A stretch of 64,000 nucleotides of DNA from Streptomyces xylophagus (GCF_000716435.1 NZ_JNWO01000017.1:124001-188000); one strand, 5' to 3'. Positions 17,344 through 26,252 are shown, numbered from the stretch's first letter. Numbers and translations are program-made. The notes: generated from the letters alone by a model not told the origin.

Positions 17344-19551
17344 GTGGCTACCGTCCTCTACCGCCTGGGGCGCCTGGCCTTTCGTCGGCGCTGGTACGTG
17401 ACCATCCTCTGGGTGGTGATCCTCGTGGCCCTCGGTTTCGCCTCCACCAAGGCGGCCGAAGCCCCCGCCACCACCTTCTCCACGCCCGGTGTCGAGTCCC
17501 AGCGGGCCTTCGACCTGATCCAGCAGCGCTTCCCGGGAGCGCAGGCGGACGGCGCCGTCGCCCGTGTGGTCTTCGTCGCCCCCGACGGGCAGAAGATCAC
17601 CACCGGCAAGGACCGCGCGGCCGTGGTCCGGCTCGTCGACGAGGTCTCCGGCGGACCCCAGGTCGCGAGCGCCGTGAACCCCTTCCAGGCGGGCGCGGTC
17701 AGCAAGGACGCGACGACCGCGTACTCGACCGTCACGTACACGGTGCAGGCCAACGACCTCTCCGACACCGCCAAGAACAACCTCAGGAACGCCGCCGCGC
17801 AGGCCCGCGACGCCGGTCTCACCGTCGAGATCGGCGGCACCGCACTGGCCGCGCAGCCCTCGGCGGGCGGCGTCGGCGAGGTCATCGGCGTCGGCATCGC
17901 CGCCGTAGTGCTGCTGATCACCTTCGGATCGCTCGCCGCCGCCGGACTCCCGCTGCTGACCGCGCTGCTCGGCGTCGCCATCTCCATGACCGCGATCACG
18001 ACCCTCGCCGCCACCCTCGGCCTGTCCGACACCACCGGCACCCTCGCCACGATGCTCGGCCTGGCCTGCGGCATCGACTACGCCGTGTTCGTCGTCTTCC
18101 GCTACCGCGAGGAACGCGCCAACGGCCACACCACCGAGGAAGCGGCGGGCCTGGCGGTCGGCACGGCGGGCTCGGCGGTGGTCTTCGCCGGCCTCACTGT
18201 CGTGATCGCGCTGGCCGGTCTGTCCGTCGTAGGCATCCCGCTCCTGACCAAGATGGGCCTGAGCGCGGCCTGCGCGGTCGCCCTCGCCGTCCTCATCGCG
18301 CTGACCCTCGTCCCCGCCCTGCTCGGCTTCTGGCCCCGGGCCGTCCTCTCCCGCCGCTACAAGACGACCGGCCGCCGTATCCAGGGCGTGGCCGGCAACA
18401 TGGGCAGCCGCTGGGCCGGGTTCGTACTGCGCCACCCCTGGCCGGTACTGCTCGGCACGGTCGTCGGCCTGGTGGTCCTCGCGCTCCCCGTGATCGGCCT
18501 GCAACTGGGCCAGTCCGGCGACGAGGCCAAGTCCACCGCGACCACGGAACGCCGCGCCTACGACGATCTCGCCAAGGCGTTCGGCCCCGGCTTCAACGGC
18601 CCGCTGACAGTGGTCGTGGACCTCACGGACTCCACTCACCCCAAGGCCGCCGCGGCCACGGTCGAGAAGCGGATCGCCGCCGTACCGGGCGTGGTCTCGG
18701 TGTCACCGGTGCGCTTCAACTCGACCGGAAACACAGCCCTGTTCACCGCCGTACCGGCCGAGGCACCCACCAGCCAGAAGACCGTCGACCTCGTCCACAC
18801 CATCCGCGACGACCGCCCCGCGATCGTGGCGGCGGCCCCCGGCGCGACCTTCGAGGTCACGGGCACCACCGCCCTGAACATCGACGTGGCGCAGAAGGTC
18901 AGCGGCGCCCTGGTCCCGTACCTGATAGTGGTCGTGGGCCTGGCGGTCCTGCTCCTCCTCCTGGTCTTCCGCTCCATCGTCATCCCGATCAAGGCGGCCG
19001 TCGGCTTCCTGCTCTCGGTACTCGCCGCGCTCGGCTGCGTGGTGGCGGTCTTCCAATGGGGCTGGGGCGCAAGCCTGTTGGGAGTGGAGACCACCGGCCC
19101 GATCATGAGCCTGATGCCGATCTTCCTGGTGGGCATCGTCTTCGGCCTGGCCATGGACTACGAGGTCTTCCTCGTCTCCCGCATCCGCGAGGCCTACGTC
19201 CACGGCAGCGCGGCCCACGCCTCGATCGCGACCGGGTTCCGCTACAGCGCGAGGGTTGTGACCGCCGCGGCCCTCATCATGATCTCGGTCTTCGCGGGCT
19301 TCATCACGGCCGGCGACTCCATGATCAAGATGATCGGCTTCGGCCTCGCGATAGCCGTCCTCTTCGACGCGTTCATCGTCCGCATGGCCTTCGTCCCGGC
19401 GGTCCTGGCCATCCTCGGCGACCGAATCTCCTGGCTGCCGGCTTGGCTGGACCGCCTCCTGCCCAACGTAGACATCGAGGGAGAGAGCTTGAGCCGCCAG
19501 CATCCGGCAACGGAACCAGTGGAAACCCCGCGAGCTGGAGCGCCCCTTTAG
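17344..19551 (+). CDS. MMPL/RND-family exporter
   Basis: 735 aa integral membrane protein of the MMPL (mycobacterial membrane protein large) type, which exports lipids or small hydrophobic compounds using the proton gradient. About 12 TM helices in two halves: a first TM at residues 18-35, an extracytoplasmic loop, five TM (VIGVGIAAVVLLITFGSLAAAG; GLACGIDYAVFVVFRYREE), then a second loop and repeat (GIVFGLAMDYEVFLVSRIREA). The GxxxDY motifs in TM4 and TM10 are the expected proton-relay sites. The stop codon lies inside repeat copy C, so the last residues (AGAPL) are probably repeat-derived. Confidence 0.93.
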   Translation: MATVLYRLGRLAFRRRWYVTILWVVILVALGFASTKAAEAPATTFSTPGVESQRAFDLIQQRFPGAQADGAVARVVFVAPDGQKITTGKDRAAVVRLVDEVSGGPQVASAVNPFQAGAVSKDATTAYSTVTYTVQANDLSDTAKNNLRNAAAQARDAGLTVEIGGTALAAQPSAGGVGEVIGVGIAAVVLLITFGSLAAAGLPLLTALLGVAISMTAITTLAATLGLSDTTGTLATMLGLACGIDYAVFVVFRYREERANGHTTEEAAGLAVGTAGSAVVFAGLTVVIALAGLSVVGIPLLTKMGLSAACAVALAVLIALTLVPALLGFWPRAVLSRRYKTTGRRIQGVAGNMGSRWAGFVLRHPWPVLLGTVVGLVVLALPVIGLQLGQSGDEAKSTATTERRAYDDLAKAFGPGFNGPLTVVVDLTDSTHPKAAAATVEKRIAAVPGVVSVSPVRFNSTGNTALFTAVPAEAPTSQKTVDLVHTIRDDRPAIVAAAPGATFEVTGTTALNIDVAQKVSGALVPYLIVVVGLAVLLLLLVFRSIVIPIKAAVGFLLSVLAALGCVVAVFQWGWGASLLGVETTGPIMSLMPIFLVGIVFGLAMDYEVFLVSRIREAYVHGSAAHASIATGFRYSARVVTAAALIMISVFAGFITAGDSMIKMIGFGLAIAVLFDAFIVRMAFVPAVLAILGDRISWLPAWLDRLLPNVDIEGESLSRQHPATEPVETPRAGAPL

Positions 19552-19585
19552 GGGCGCGGGGAACTGCGCGACCAGCCCCCACCGG
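19550..19585 (+). repeat. Interspersed repeat, copy C, overlapping the MMPL stop codon
   Basis: Third identical 36 bp copy. Its first two bases are the last two of the MMPL TAG stop. Together with the preceding GCGCCCC it forms the hairpin GCGCCCC-TTTA-GGGGCGC at 19540-19557, which may serve as the MMPL terminator. Confidence 0.85.
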
Positions 19586-19604
19586 CTCGCAGCCAAAGAA
19601 CGAC

Positions 19605-20189
19605 TTAGACGACCGGTTTCCCAGTCAACTCAACGCCGGCCGCCCGCAGTTCCTCCAACGCCCGATCCGTCGTCTCCTTCGCCACCCCGGCCGTCAGATC
19701 CAACAACACCTGCGTACGGAACCCCTCCCGCACAGAGTCCAACGCGGTCGCCTTCACGCAGTGGTCGGTCGCGATCCCGACCACATCAACCTCGTCGATC
19801 TCCCGCGCCCGCAACCACTCTCCGAGCGACACCCCGTTCTCGTCCCGCCCCTCGAACCCGCTGTACGCCGCCGCATACGCCCCCTTGTCGAAGACGGCGT
19901 CGATCGCCCCGGAGGCCACCGCAGGCGCGAAGTTCGGATGGAATCCGACCCCCTCCGTGCCCGCGACACAGTGCGCGGGCCAGGAGTGGGCGTAATCGGG
20001 GTTGTCGGCGAAGTGCCCGCCGGGCGCGATGTGATGGTCACGGGTGGCCACGACATGCCGGTAGCCGGCGGGCGCCTGCCCGATCAGCTCGGTCACGGCG
20101 GCGGCCACGTCGGCACCACCGGCCACCGCGAGACTGCCTCCCTCGCAGAAGTCGTTCTGCACGTCAACGACGATCAAGGCGCGGCGCAT
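19605..20189 (-). CDS. pncA: Nicotinamidase
   Basis: Hydrolyses nicotinamide to nicotinate in NAD salvage, 194 aa, isochorismatase-like fold. The catalytic triad is complete: Asp9 (VVDVQNDF), Lys102 (DKGAY) and Cys144 (TDHCVKAT). The metal site Asp51, His53, His59, His73 has the same spacing as M. tuberculosis PncA. The gene lies downstream of pncB on the same strand, so the two steps nicotinamide to nicotinate to nicotinate mononucleotide are encoded together. Confidence 0.96.
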   Translation of the reverse strand: MRRALIVVDVQNDFCEGGSLAVAGGADVAAAVTELIGQAPAGYRHVVATRDHHIAPGGHFADNPDYAHSWPAHCVAGTEGVGFHPNFAPAVASGAIDAVFDKGAYAAAYSGFEGRDENGVSLGEWLRAREIDEVDVVGIATDHCVKATALDSVREGFRTQVLLDLTAGVAKETTDRALEELRAAGVELTGKPVV

Positions 20190-20304
20190 GGTGGTGTCCT
20201 TCGCGGAGAGTGAGATTCGAGCCTAGAGACTTTGGCGCCACCGCGGGAGGGCGCACCCCTGATTTTCGTGCGGGTCTTAACTAGTGGGACTCAACCAGCG
20301 GTCC

Positions 20305-21651
20305 TTAACTACCCGACCGCAGATGGAGGTACTCCGTCGGAAGGACAGCCTCCCCGCGCGACAACTGGGTCGCCGACAAGGGCAGGTTGGCCCGCGCGAC
20401 AGCATGCCGGTCCCGTACGACGTCCAGCGGCTCGCGGGCGACGACCTCGCCGCCCTTGACCAGCTCCACCAGCAGCTGCCGGTCGGCGAGTTCGGCGGGG
20501 ACCGGCCCGGTGCCGATCACCTCGGCCTCCGCGATCCCGTCGCCGTCCAGCCGCCGTGCCGCCCACTTGCGCCCGCCGATCGACGTCTTGCCGCCGCTGG
20601 ACTTCTTCGCGACCGGCACCAGCGGCGCCTTCGGATCGGCGGACTCGGCCCGCGCGACCAGCTTGTAGACCATCGAGCAGGTCGGATGCCCGGACCCGGT
20701 CACCAGCTGGGTGCCGACGCCGTACGCGTCCACGGGCGCCGCCGCCAGCGAGGCGATGGCGTACTCGTCCAGGTCGGAGGTCACCACGATCCTCGTGTTG
20801 ACGGCGCCCAGCTCGTCCAGCTGCTGCCGCACCCGGTGTGCCACGAGGAGCAGATCGCCGGAGTCGATGCGGACGGCGCCCAGTTCGGGCCCGGCGACCT
20901 CGACCGCCGTACGGACGGCCTCGGTGACGTCGTACGTGTCGACGAGCAGGGTGGTGTTCCGGCCGAGCGAGTCCACCTGGGCCTGGAACGCGTCGCGTTC
21001 GTTGTCGTGGAGCAGGGTGAAGGCGTGCGCGGAGGTGCCGACGGTGGGGATGCCGTAGCGGAAACCGGCCGCGAGGTCGGAGGTGGTGGCGAAACCGCCG
21101 ACGTAGGCCGCGCGGGAGGCGGCGACGGCGGCGAGTTCGTGGGTGCGGCGGGCGCCCATCTCGATCAGCGGGCGGTCCCCGGCGGCGGAGGCCATACGGG
21201 AGGCGGCGGCCGCGATCGCGGAGTCGTGGTTGAGGATGGAGAGGATCACGGTCTCCAGGAGCACGCACTCGGCGAAGGAGCCCTCGACCCGCATGATCGG
21301 CGAGCCCGGGAAGTACACCTCGCCCTCCGGGTAGCCCCAGACGTCACCGCTGAAGCGGTAGGCGGCGAGCCACGCCAGGGTCTCCTCGTTGACGACGTTC
21401 CGCTCGCGCAGGAAGCCGAGGACGTCCGCGTCGAACCGGAAGTTCTCCACCGCGTCCAGGACGCGTCCGGTGCCCGCGACGACGCCGTAGCGACGCCCCT
21501 CGGGCAGCCTCCGGGTGAAGACCTCGAAGACCGAACGCCGGTCGGCCGTACCCGCTTTGAGGGCGGCCTGCAGCATCGTCAGCTCGTAGTGGTCGGTGAA
21601 GAGCGCCGTCGAGGGAACGTCCACCGGCAGCCCAAGGTCCGCTACGTCCAC
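20305..21651 (-). CDS. pncB: Nicotinate phosphoribosyltransferase
   Basis: 448 aa enzyme making nicotinate mononucleotide from nicotinate and PRPP (NAD salvage). Family blocks are visible: an N-terminal TDHYELTMLQAAL, the active-site region VGTSAHAFTLLHDNE with the phosphorylatable His, VDTYDV, VRIDSGDLL and TSDLDEYAIASL. The gap to pncA is 115 bp, so the genes may be co-transcribed or have a separate promoter. It is divergent from clpS, as in other actinomycetes. Confidence 0.96.
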   Translation of the reverse strand: MDVADLGLPVDVPSTALFTDHYELTMLQAALKAGTADRRSVFEVFTRRLPEGRRYGVVAGTGRVLDAVENFRFDADVLGFLRERNVVNEETLAWLAAYRFSGDVWGYPEGEVYFPGSPIMRVEGSFAECVLLETVILSILNHDSAIAAAASRMASAAGDRPLIEMGARRTHELAAVAASRAAYVGGFATTSDLAAGFRYGIPTVGTSAHAFTLLHDNERDAFQAQVDSLGRNTTLLVDTYDVTEAVRTAVEVAGPELGAVRIDSGDLLLVAHRVRQQLDELGAVNTRIVVTSDLDEYAIASLAAAPVDAYGVGTQLVTGSGHPTCSMVYKLVARAESADPKAPLVPVAKKSSGGKTSIGGRKWAARRLDGDGIAEAEVIGTGPVPAELADRQLLVELVKGGEVVAREPLDVVRDRHAVARANLPLSATQLSRGEAVLPTEYLHLRSGS

Positions 21652-21811
21652 TGAACTCTCCTGGTCGTGATTTTCCGGGTCCCCCGAGGTCCGCCGGGGG
21701 TCCGGGGGTTGTCCCCCGGTGTGTGCCGCATGGCAACGGATGGTACTCCCATCTCGTCACTCTGACGATTTGTGGGGTCCATTTGTGCGGGCACCCCCTT
21801 GTGGTGGCAGC
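21652..21811. promoter_or_regulatory. Divergent pncB-clpS promoter region
   Basis: 160 bp shared upstream region. A GC hairpin CCGGGGG-TTGT-CCCCCGG (21702-21719) lies 50-70 bp upstream of pncB and would be in its 5' leader if transcription starts beyond it. No clear NrtR- or NiaR-type operator was recognised. Confidence 0.35.
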
Positions 21812-22129
21812 ATGGGCGCTGTGACGTCACCCGCACCCCTGGAGATCGAACGCACCGAGTCGGCGGAGGAGGTCTTCGCCGTACCCGAGCCCGACGTCCC
21901 CTGGGTCACGATCGTGCACAACGACCCGGTCAACCTCATGAGCTATGTGACGTACGTCTTCCAGACGTACTTCGGCTACTCCAAGGACAAGGCCACCAAG
22001 CTCATGATGGACGTCCACCACAAGGGCCGCGCCGTCGTCTCCAGCGGAAGCCGCGAGGAGATGGAACGCGACGTGCAGGCCATGCACGGCTACGGTCTGT
22101 GGGCCACCCTCCAGCAGGACCGGAAGTAG
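21812..22129 (+). CDS. clpS: ATP-dependent Clp protease adaptor ClpS
   Basis: 105 aa adaptor that delivers N-end-rule substrates to ClpA/ClpC for degradation by ClpP. Conserved substrate-binding core: [43 protein letters not shown] and the C-terminal [19 protein letters not shown]. Start chosen at the ATG at 21812 (MGAVTSPAP); a GTG three codons later is an alternative. It is followed 12 bp later by a DUF2017 gene, a standard actinobacterial pair. Confidence 0.96.
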   Translation: MGAVTSPAPLEIERTESAEEVFAVPEPDVPWVTIVHNDPVNLMSYVTYVFQTYFGYSKDKATKLMMDVHHKGRAVVSSGSREEMERDVQAMHGYGLWATLQQDRK

Positions 22130-22141
22130 CGACCCATCCCG

Positions 22142-22747
22142 ATGCCAGGACACTTCGAACCACTTCGCGGCGGCGGTGCCGCCGTCGCCCTCGACGACGT
22201 CGAGATCTCCATCATCCGGTCGTTGGCCGTGCAGCTCCTGGAGCTGATCGGCCCGGGCCCGGGTGAGGACGCCCCCGACGACCCCCTCGCGGAACTCTTC
22301 GCCGAGGGCCCGAGCGAGCCGCCCTCCGACCCGGTGCTCCGGCGTCTGTTCCCGGACGCGTACACCGACCCGGAGCAGGCCCCCGACTCCCCGCAGGACG
22401 CCGAGGAGAAGCTCGCGCACTCCGCCGAGTTCCGCCGCTTCACCGAGAACGACCTGCGGGCCGGCAAGCGCGAGAACGCCCTCGCGGTGGTCCGCACCCT
22501 GGACTCGCTCACCCCCGGCGGTGACGGCGGCGCGATCCTCAAGCTGACCGCCGAGGAGTCCCGGCAGTGGCTCGGCTCCCTCAACGACCTGCGCCTGGCG
22601 ATCGGTTCACGCCTCGACATCACCGACGAGGACGACACCGACGACCTCTACCGCCTCCCGGACGAGGACCCGCGCAAGCCGATGGTGATGGCGTACCTCT
22701 GGCTGGGCGGCCTCCAGGAAACCCTGGTCACGACCCTGATGCGCTGA
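22142..22747 (+). CDS. DUF2017 family protein
   Basis: 201 aa, rich in acidic residues, with MPGHFEPLRGGGAAVALDDVEISIIRSLAVQLLELI at the N-terminus, a disordered acidic middle and a helical C-terminal half (LRLAIGSRLDITDEDDTDDLY). The family is found next to clpS across actinobacteria and has no assigned biochemical role; a link with Clp proteolysis is inference from that association. Transcribed with clpS. Confidence 0.88.
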   Translation: MPGHFEPLRGGGAAVALDDVEISIIRSLAVQLLELIGPGPGEDAPDDPLAELFAEGPSEPPSDPVLRRLFPDAYTDPEQAPDSPQDAEEKLAHSAEFRRFTENDLRAGKRENALAVVRTLDSLTPGGDGGAILKLTAEESRQWLGSLNDLRLAIGSRLDITDEDDTDDLYRLPDEDPRKPMVMAYLWLGGLQETLVTTLMR

Positions 22748-22820
22748 CCGCGACAGCCCCGTTCCGTTCGCGTTCCGTTCGCTCAGCGGAGCCTCAAATC
22801 CGAATAACGATCACGTCACC

Positions 22821-22847
22821 GCGACGGCCAGGAATGCTGGCCGTCGC
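22821..22847 (+). terminator. Terminator after clpS-DUF2017
   Basis: Perfect 11 bp stem GCGACGGCCAG / CTGGCCGTCGC with a 5 nt loop, followed within two bases by a T-run (TCATTTTT). This is one of the few terminators here with a real U-tract. The rest of 22748-23036 holds only the permease promoter region. Confidence 0.85.
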
Positions 22848-23036
22848 TCATTTTTGTCCGCTTCTTCCTGTGGTGTGCGCCACAAAAGTCCCCGTCGATC
22901 ACGATTGCGACCGTGATAAATCTTCACGACCGCCCGGCGGACGCCACCCATGTCCCGCCGGGTTCGCCATGCGGCCGACGGACCTCGGCCGGGCAGCTCC
23001 AGTCCATGGGGGGATTCGGAGAAAGGCGCACCACAC

Positions 23037-24461
23037 ATGACCTCCGCTCAGGTCGAGACGGAACAGACCCCTGAGGAGGGGTACGAGCGCGGGCTCGGCA
23101 GCCGTCAGGTCCAGATGATCGCGATCGGCGGCGCCATCGGCGTCGGCCTGTTCCTGGGAGCCGGGGCGAACATCGCCAAGGCCGGACCCAGCCTCATCTT
23201 CATGTACGCCCTGGCCGGCGTGATCATCTTCTTCATCATGCGGGCACTGGGCGAACTGCTCCTGTACCGCCCGGTGTCGGGTTCCTTCGCGGAGTACTCC
23301 CGCGAGTTCCTCGGCCCGTTCTTCGGCTACTTCACCGCCTGGACGTACTGGCTGATGTGGGTGGTCACCGGCATGGCCGAGCTCACGGCCGCCGCCATCT
23401 ACGTCAACTACTGGTTCCCGGCGGTCCCGCAGTGGGTCACCGCCCTGGTCTTCCTGGTCGTGCTCTTCGTGGCCAACCTGATCTCGGTGAAGCTGTTCGG
23501 CGAGATCGAGTTCTGGTTCTCGATGGTCAAGGTCACCGCCCTGATCGGCATGATCGTGATCGGCCTCGGCGTGCTCACCTTCGGCTTCAGCAGCGCCGGT
23601 GACACCGCCTCCGTCGCCAACCTCTGGCAGTTCGACGGCTTCTTCCCCAAGGGCATCGGCTCCTCCCTGATGACCCTCCAGGGCGTCATGTTCGCCTACC
23701 TCGCCGTCGAGCTGGTCGGCGTCACCGCGGGCGAGTCCGAGAACCCGGAGAAGACCCTCCCCAAGGCGATCAACACCCTCCCGTGGCGCATCGCCCTCTT
23801 CTACGTCGGCGCCCTCACCGTCATCCTCTGCGTCGTGAAGTGGACCGAATTCGCCCCGGGCGTCAGCCCGTTCGTCGAGGCGTTCGCGAGGATCGGCATC
23901 CCGGCGGGCGCGGGCATCGTCAACTTCGTGGTCCTCACCGCCGCCCTCTCCTCCTGCAACTCGGGCATGTACTCCACCGGCCGCATGCTTCGGACCCTCG
24001 CGGACAACGGCGAGGCCCCGCGCGTCTTCAGCAAGCTGTCCACCTCCAAGACCCCGGCCCTCGGCATCGCGATCTCCGTCGCCTTCATGGGCATCGGCGT
24101 GGTCCTCAACTACGTCGTCCCGGAGAAGGCCTTCGGCTACGTCACCTCGGTGGCCACCGCCGCCGGCATCTGGACCTGGCTGATGATCCTGGTCAGCCAC
24201 GTCCTCTACCGCCGCGCGGTCGACGCGGGCCGCCTCCCGGCCTCGTCCTTCCCGGCCCCGGGCGGCGCGAAGTGCAGCTGGATCGCCATCGTGTTCCTGC
24301 TCTTCGTCACCGGCCTGATCGCCTACGACGCCGACTCCCGCGTCTGCCTCTTCGTGATGGCGGGCTGGGCCTTCGCCCTGTGGATCGGCTGGCTGGTCCT
24401 CAAGTCCCGCAACCCGCAGGTCACCGAGCGCCGCGAACCGGTGCTGGAGAAGGTCCTCTGA
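23037..24461 (+). CDS. Amino-acid permease (APC/AAT family)
   Basis: 474 aa, about 12 TM helices, related to GabP/CycA/AnsP-type amino-acid:proton symporters. Typical blocks: the N-terminal LGSRQVQMIAIGGAIGVGLF, SGSFAEYSREFLGPFFGY, and ALSSCNSGMYSTGRML in TM8. The start at 23037 is supported by GAGAAAGG upstream. The substrate is uncertain; alanine/serine/glycine, GABA or aromatic amino acids are all possible for this family. A strong hairpin follows. Confidence 0.92.
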   Translation: MTSAQVETEQTPEEGYERGLGSRQVQMIAIGGAIGVGLFLGAGANIAKAGPSLIFMYALAGVIIFFIMRALGELLLYRPVSGSFAEYSREFLGPFFGYFTAWTYWLMWVVTGMAELTAAAIYVNYWFPAVPQWVTALVFLVVLFVANLISVKLFGEIEFWFSMVKVTALIGMIVIGLGVLTFGFSSAGDTASVANLWQFDGFFPKGIGSSLMTLQGVMFAYLAVELVGVTAGESENPEKTLPKAINTLPWRIALFYVGALTVILCVVKWTEFAPGVSPFVEAFARIGIPAGAGIVNFVVLTAALSSCNSGMYSTGRMLRTLADNGEAPRVFSKLSTSKTPALGIAISVAFMGIGVVLNYVVPEKAFGYVTSVATAAGIWTWLMILVSHVLYRRAVDAGRLPASSFPAPGGAKCSWIAIVFLLFVTGLIAYDADSRVCLFVMAGWAFALWIGWLVLKSRNPQVTERREPVLEKVL

Positions 24462-24480
24462 CCGGACGATCCCGGCATAT

Positions 24481-24517
24481 GGGCCGCCCCGTACCACCAC
24501 TCGGTACGAGGCGGCCC
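24481..24517 (+). terminator. Terminator after amino-acid permease
   Basis: Two-part stem: GGGCCGCC (24481-24488) with GGCGGCCC (24510-24517), and inner CGTACC (24490-24495) with GGTACG (24503-24508); T-containing tail after it. Confidence 0.85.
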
Positions 24518-24537
24518 TTCTGCTTATCCTGACGACC

Positions 24538-24966
24538 ATGCCGACCCTGACCATCACCCAGGCCCTGTTCGACCAGATCGTCGCCCACGCGCGCGCGGAC
24601 CACCCCGACGAGGCGTGCGGAGTCGTCGCGGGCCCGGTGGGCCAGGGCCGCCCCGAGCGCTTCGTCCCGATGCTGAACGCGGCCCGCTCGCCCACGTTCT
24701 ACGAGTTCGACTCGCAGGACCTGCTGAAGCTCTACCGCGACATGGACGACCGCGACGAGGAGCCGGTGATCATCTACCACTCCCACACCGCGACCGAGGC
24801 CTACCCCTCCCGCACCGACATCGCCTACGCGAACGAGCCCGGCGCCCACTACGTCCTCGTCTCCACCGCCGACAGCGACGAGGTCGGCCCCTTCCAGTTC
24901 CGCTCGTACCAGATCCTGGAGGGCGAGGTCACCGAGGAGGACGTCAAGGTCGTAGAGGCATACTGA
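24538..24966 (+). CDS. mec: JAMM/MPN+ metallopeptidase, Mec-like
   Basis: 142 aa zinc peptidase. The JAMM site is complete: Glu25 (DEACGVV) and His81-x-His83-x7-Ser91-x2-Asp94. In M. tuberculosis, Mec releases cysteine from the CysO-cysteine adduct made by CysM; the same three genes lie here as mec, then cysO and cysM 1.4 kb on. In this genome a LacI-type gene and a leader peptide separate mec from cysO-cysM. Because the CysO here ends GG-Met-Ala, Mec or a related JAMM enzyme may also have to trim the carrier (inference). Confidence 0.92.
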   Translation: MPTLTITQALFDQIVAHARADHPDEACGVVAGPVGQGRPERFVPMLNAARSPTFYEFDSQDLLKLYRDMDDRDEEPVIIYHSHTATEAYPSRTDIAYANEPGAHYVLVSTADSDEVGPFQFRSYQILEGEVTEEDVKVVEAY

Positions 24967-25015
24967 CCGCGTACGCACCGTGCCGGTGTGCACCGCCCAA
25001 CTCGCCGTATCGGAG

Positions 25016-26068
25016 ATGGTGTTGACGCAGCGGTCGAACGCACGGCGGCCCACGCTGGAGGATGTCGCCCGCTGGTCGGGGGTCTCGAAGTCCACGGTGT
25101 CGCGGGTCGTCAACGGCGAGTCCAAGGTGAGCGCGGAGGCCGCGGTCCGGGTCCGGGAGGCGATCTCCGCGCTGGGATACGTGCCGAACCAGGCGGCCCG
25201 GCAGCTGGTCACCCGCCGCACCGGCGCCGTCGCGGTCGTCGCGGCCCAGCCCGAGGACCGGCTGTTCCTCGACCCGTTCTTCGACTGTCTGCTGCGCGGC
25301 ATCCGCGCCGAACTCGCCCGACACGGTTCCCAGGCCGTCCTGCTGTTCCTGGACGAGCCCGACGACTACGCGCGCGTGGCCGACTACCTCGGCGGCGGCC
25401 ATGTCGACGGCGCGATCCTGTTCTCGCTGCGCCCCGGCGACCGGCTGCCCGAGATGGTCGACCGGCTCGCGCTGCCCGCCGTCTTCGGTGGCCGTCCCCT
25501 CCTGTGCGACGGCGACCCCGTGCGCGGCCAGGCCTACGTCGACGGCGACAACCGCGGCGGCGCCCGCCAGGCCGTCCGGCACCTCCTCGCCCTCGGCCGC
25601 CGCCGCATCGCCACCGTCACCGGCCCCTACGACCAGGAGAACTCCGCCGCGGAACGGCTCGCCGGCTACCGGGACGTCCTCCTGGACATGCCCCATCTGG
25701 TCGAGCGGGCCGACTACACGCGGCAGGGCGGCGCCGACGCGATGGCCGCGCTGCTCGACCGTCACCCCGACCTGGACGCCGTCTTCGTCGCCTCCGACCT
25801 CATGGCCTCCGGTGCCCTCCAGACGCTGCGCGAGCGCGGACGCCGGGTCCCCGAGGACGTGGCCGTCGTCGGCTTCGACGACCTCGTCTCCCTCTCCGAG
25901 ACGACCGACCCGCCGCTGACCACCGTCCACCAGGACGTCGCGGAGATGGGCCGACTGCTCGCCCGGCTGTTGTTCGGCCGTACCGAACAGGACACCCGGG
26001 AGGGCGATACTTCGGAGGTGCCGTCCGTGGTGGTCCCCACCCGGCTGGTCGTACGGCAGTCCGCCTGA
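25016..26068 (+). CDS. LacI-family transcriptional regulator
   Basis: 350 aa. The N-terminal HTH (TLEDVARWSGVSKSTVSRVVNGESKVS) and hinge helix (NQAARQLVTRR) are followed by a periplasmic-binding-protein-like effector domain (DGAILFSL, VTGPYDQENSAAERLAGY, AVFVASDLMASGAL, DVAVVGFDDL). Such proteins usually sense sugars. Start is taken at the ATG at 25016; a GTG directly after it is possible. It starts 50 bp after mec. Its targets are not obvious from neighbouring genes, since there are no sugar genes here. Confidence 0.9.
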   Translation: MVLTQRSNARRPTLEDVARWSGVSKSTVSRVVNGESKVSAEAAVRVREAISALGYVPNQAARQLVTRRTGAVAVVAAQPEDRLFLDPFFDCLLRGIRAELARHGSQAVLLFLDEPDDYARVADYLGGGHVDGAILFSLRPGDRLPEMVDRLALPAVFGGRPLLCDGDPVRGQAYVDGDNRGGARQAVRHLLALGRRRIATVTGPYDQENSAAERLAGYRDVLLDMPHLVERADYTRQGGADAMAALLDRHPDLDAVFVASDLMASGALQTLRERGRRVPEDVAVVGFDDLVSLSETTDPPLTTVHQDVAEMGRLLARLLFGRTEQDTREGDTSEVPSVVVPTRLVVRQSA

Positions 26069-26094
26069 GCAGCGCCGTCTCACCCCCCGACCGA

Positions 26095-26119
26095 ATTTCG
26101 TCCGAAATGTGAGATCACA
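26095..26119. promoter_or_regulatory. Palindromes upstream of the leader peptide and cysO
   Basis: Two overlapping dyads lie 38-62 bp before the leader-peptide ATG: ATTTCG-TC-CGAAAT (26095-26108) and TGTGA-GA-TCACA (26108-26119). They occupy the expected promoter/operator zone of the cysO-cysM transcript. Which regulator binds is unknown; the spacing of the second dyad (2 nt) is not that of a classical CRP site. Confidence 0.4.
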
Positions 26120-26156
26120 TACCGAAGTCCGGACAGGGAATCGATACGATGAGCCC

Positions 26157-26252
26157 ATGGTTCTTCTCGACGTGAGCGACAAGGCGCCGGGCATGCTGCT
26201 CGTGGCGCGGCTGCACGTCGACCTGTGCAGGCTGAACAGCGCCATCTGTTGA
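26157..26252 (+). CDS. Short leader peptide upstream of cysO-cysM (31 aa)
   Basis: A 31-codon reading frame, ATG at 26157 to TGA at 26250, ending with RLHVDLCRLNSAIC. The C-terminal pattern H-V-D-L-x-R-x-x-S-A-I-C is the signature I recall for Streptomyces leader peptides placed before sulfur-assimilation genes. It has two cysteines (residues 24 and 31), the last being the final codon before the stop. Hairpins overlap its stop. It probably makes cysO-cysM expression respond to cysteine supply by ribosome stalling; this is inference. Confidence 0.75.
   Translation: MVLLDVSDKAPGMLLVARLHVDLCRLNSAIC

Noticed and set aside
17178..20213. A 1011-codon open frame in another frame across the MMPL gene
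   Set aside because: Arg/Pro-rich shadow with no domain; the MMPL frame has clear TM helices and motifs.
26108..26119. TGTGA-GA-TCACA as a CRP site
   Set aside because: Spacer is 2 nt and not 6, so it is listed only as an unassigned dyad.
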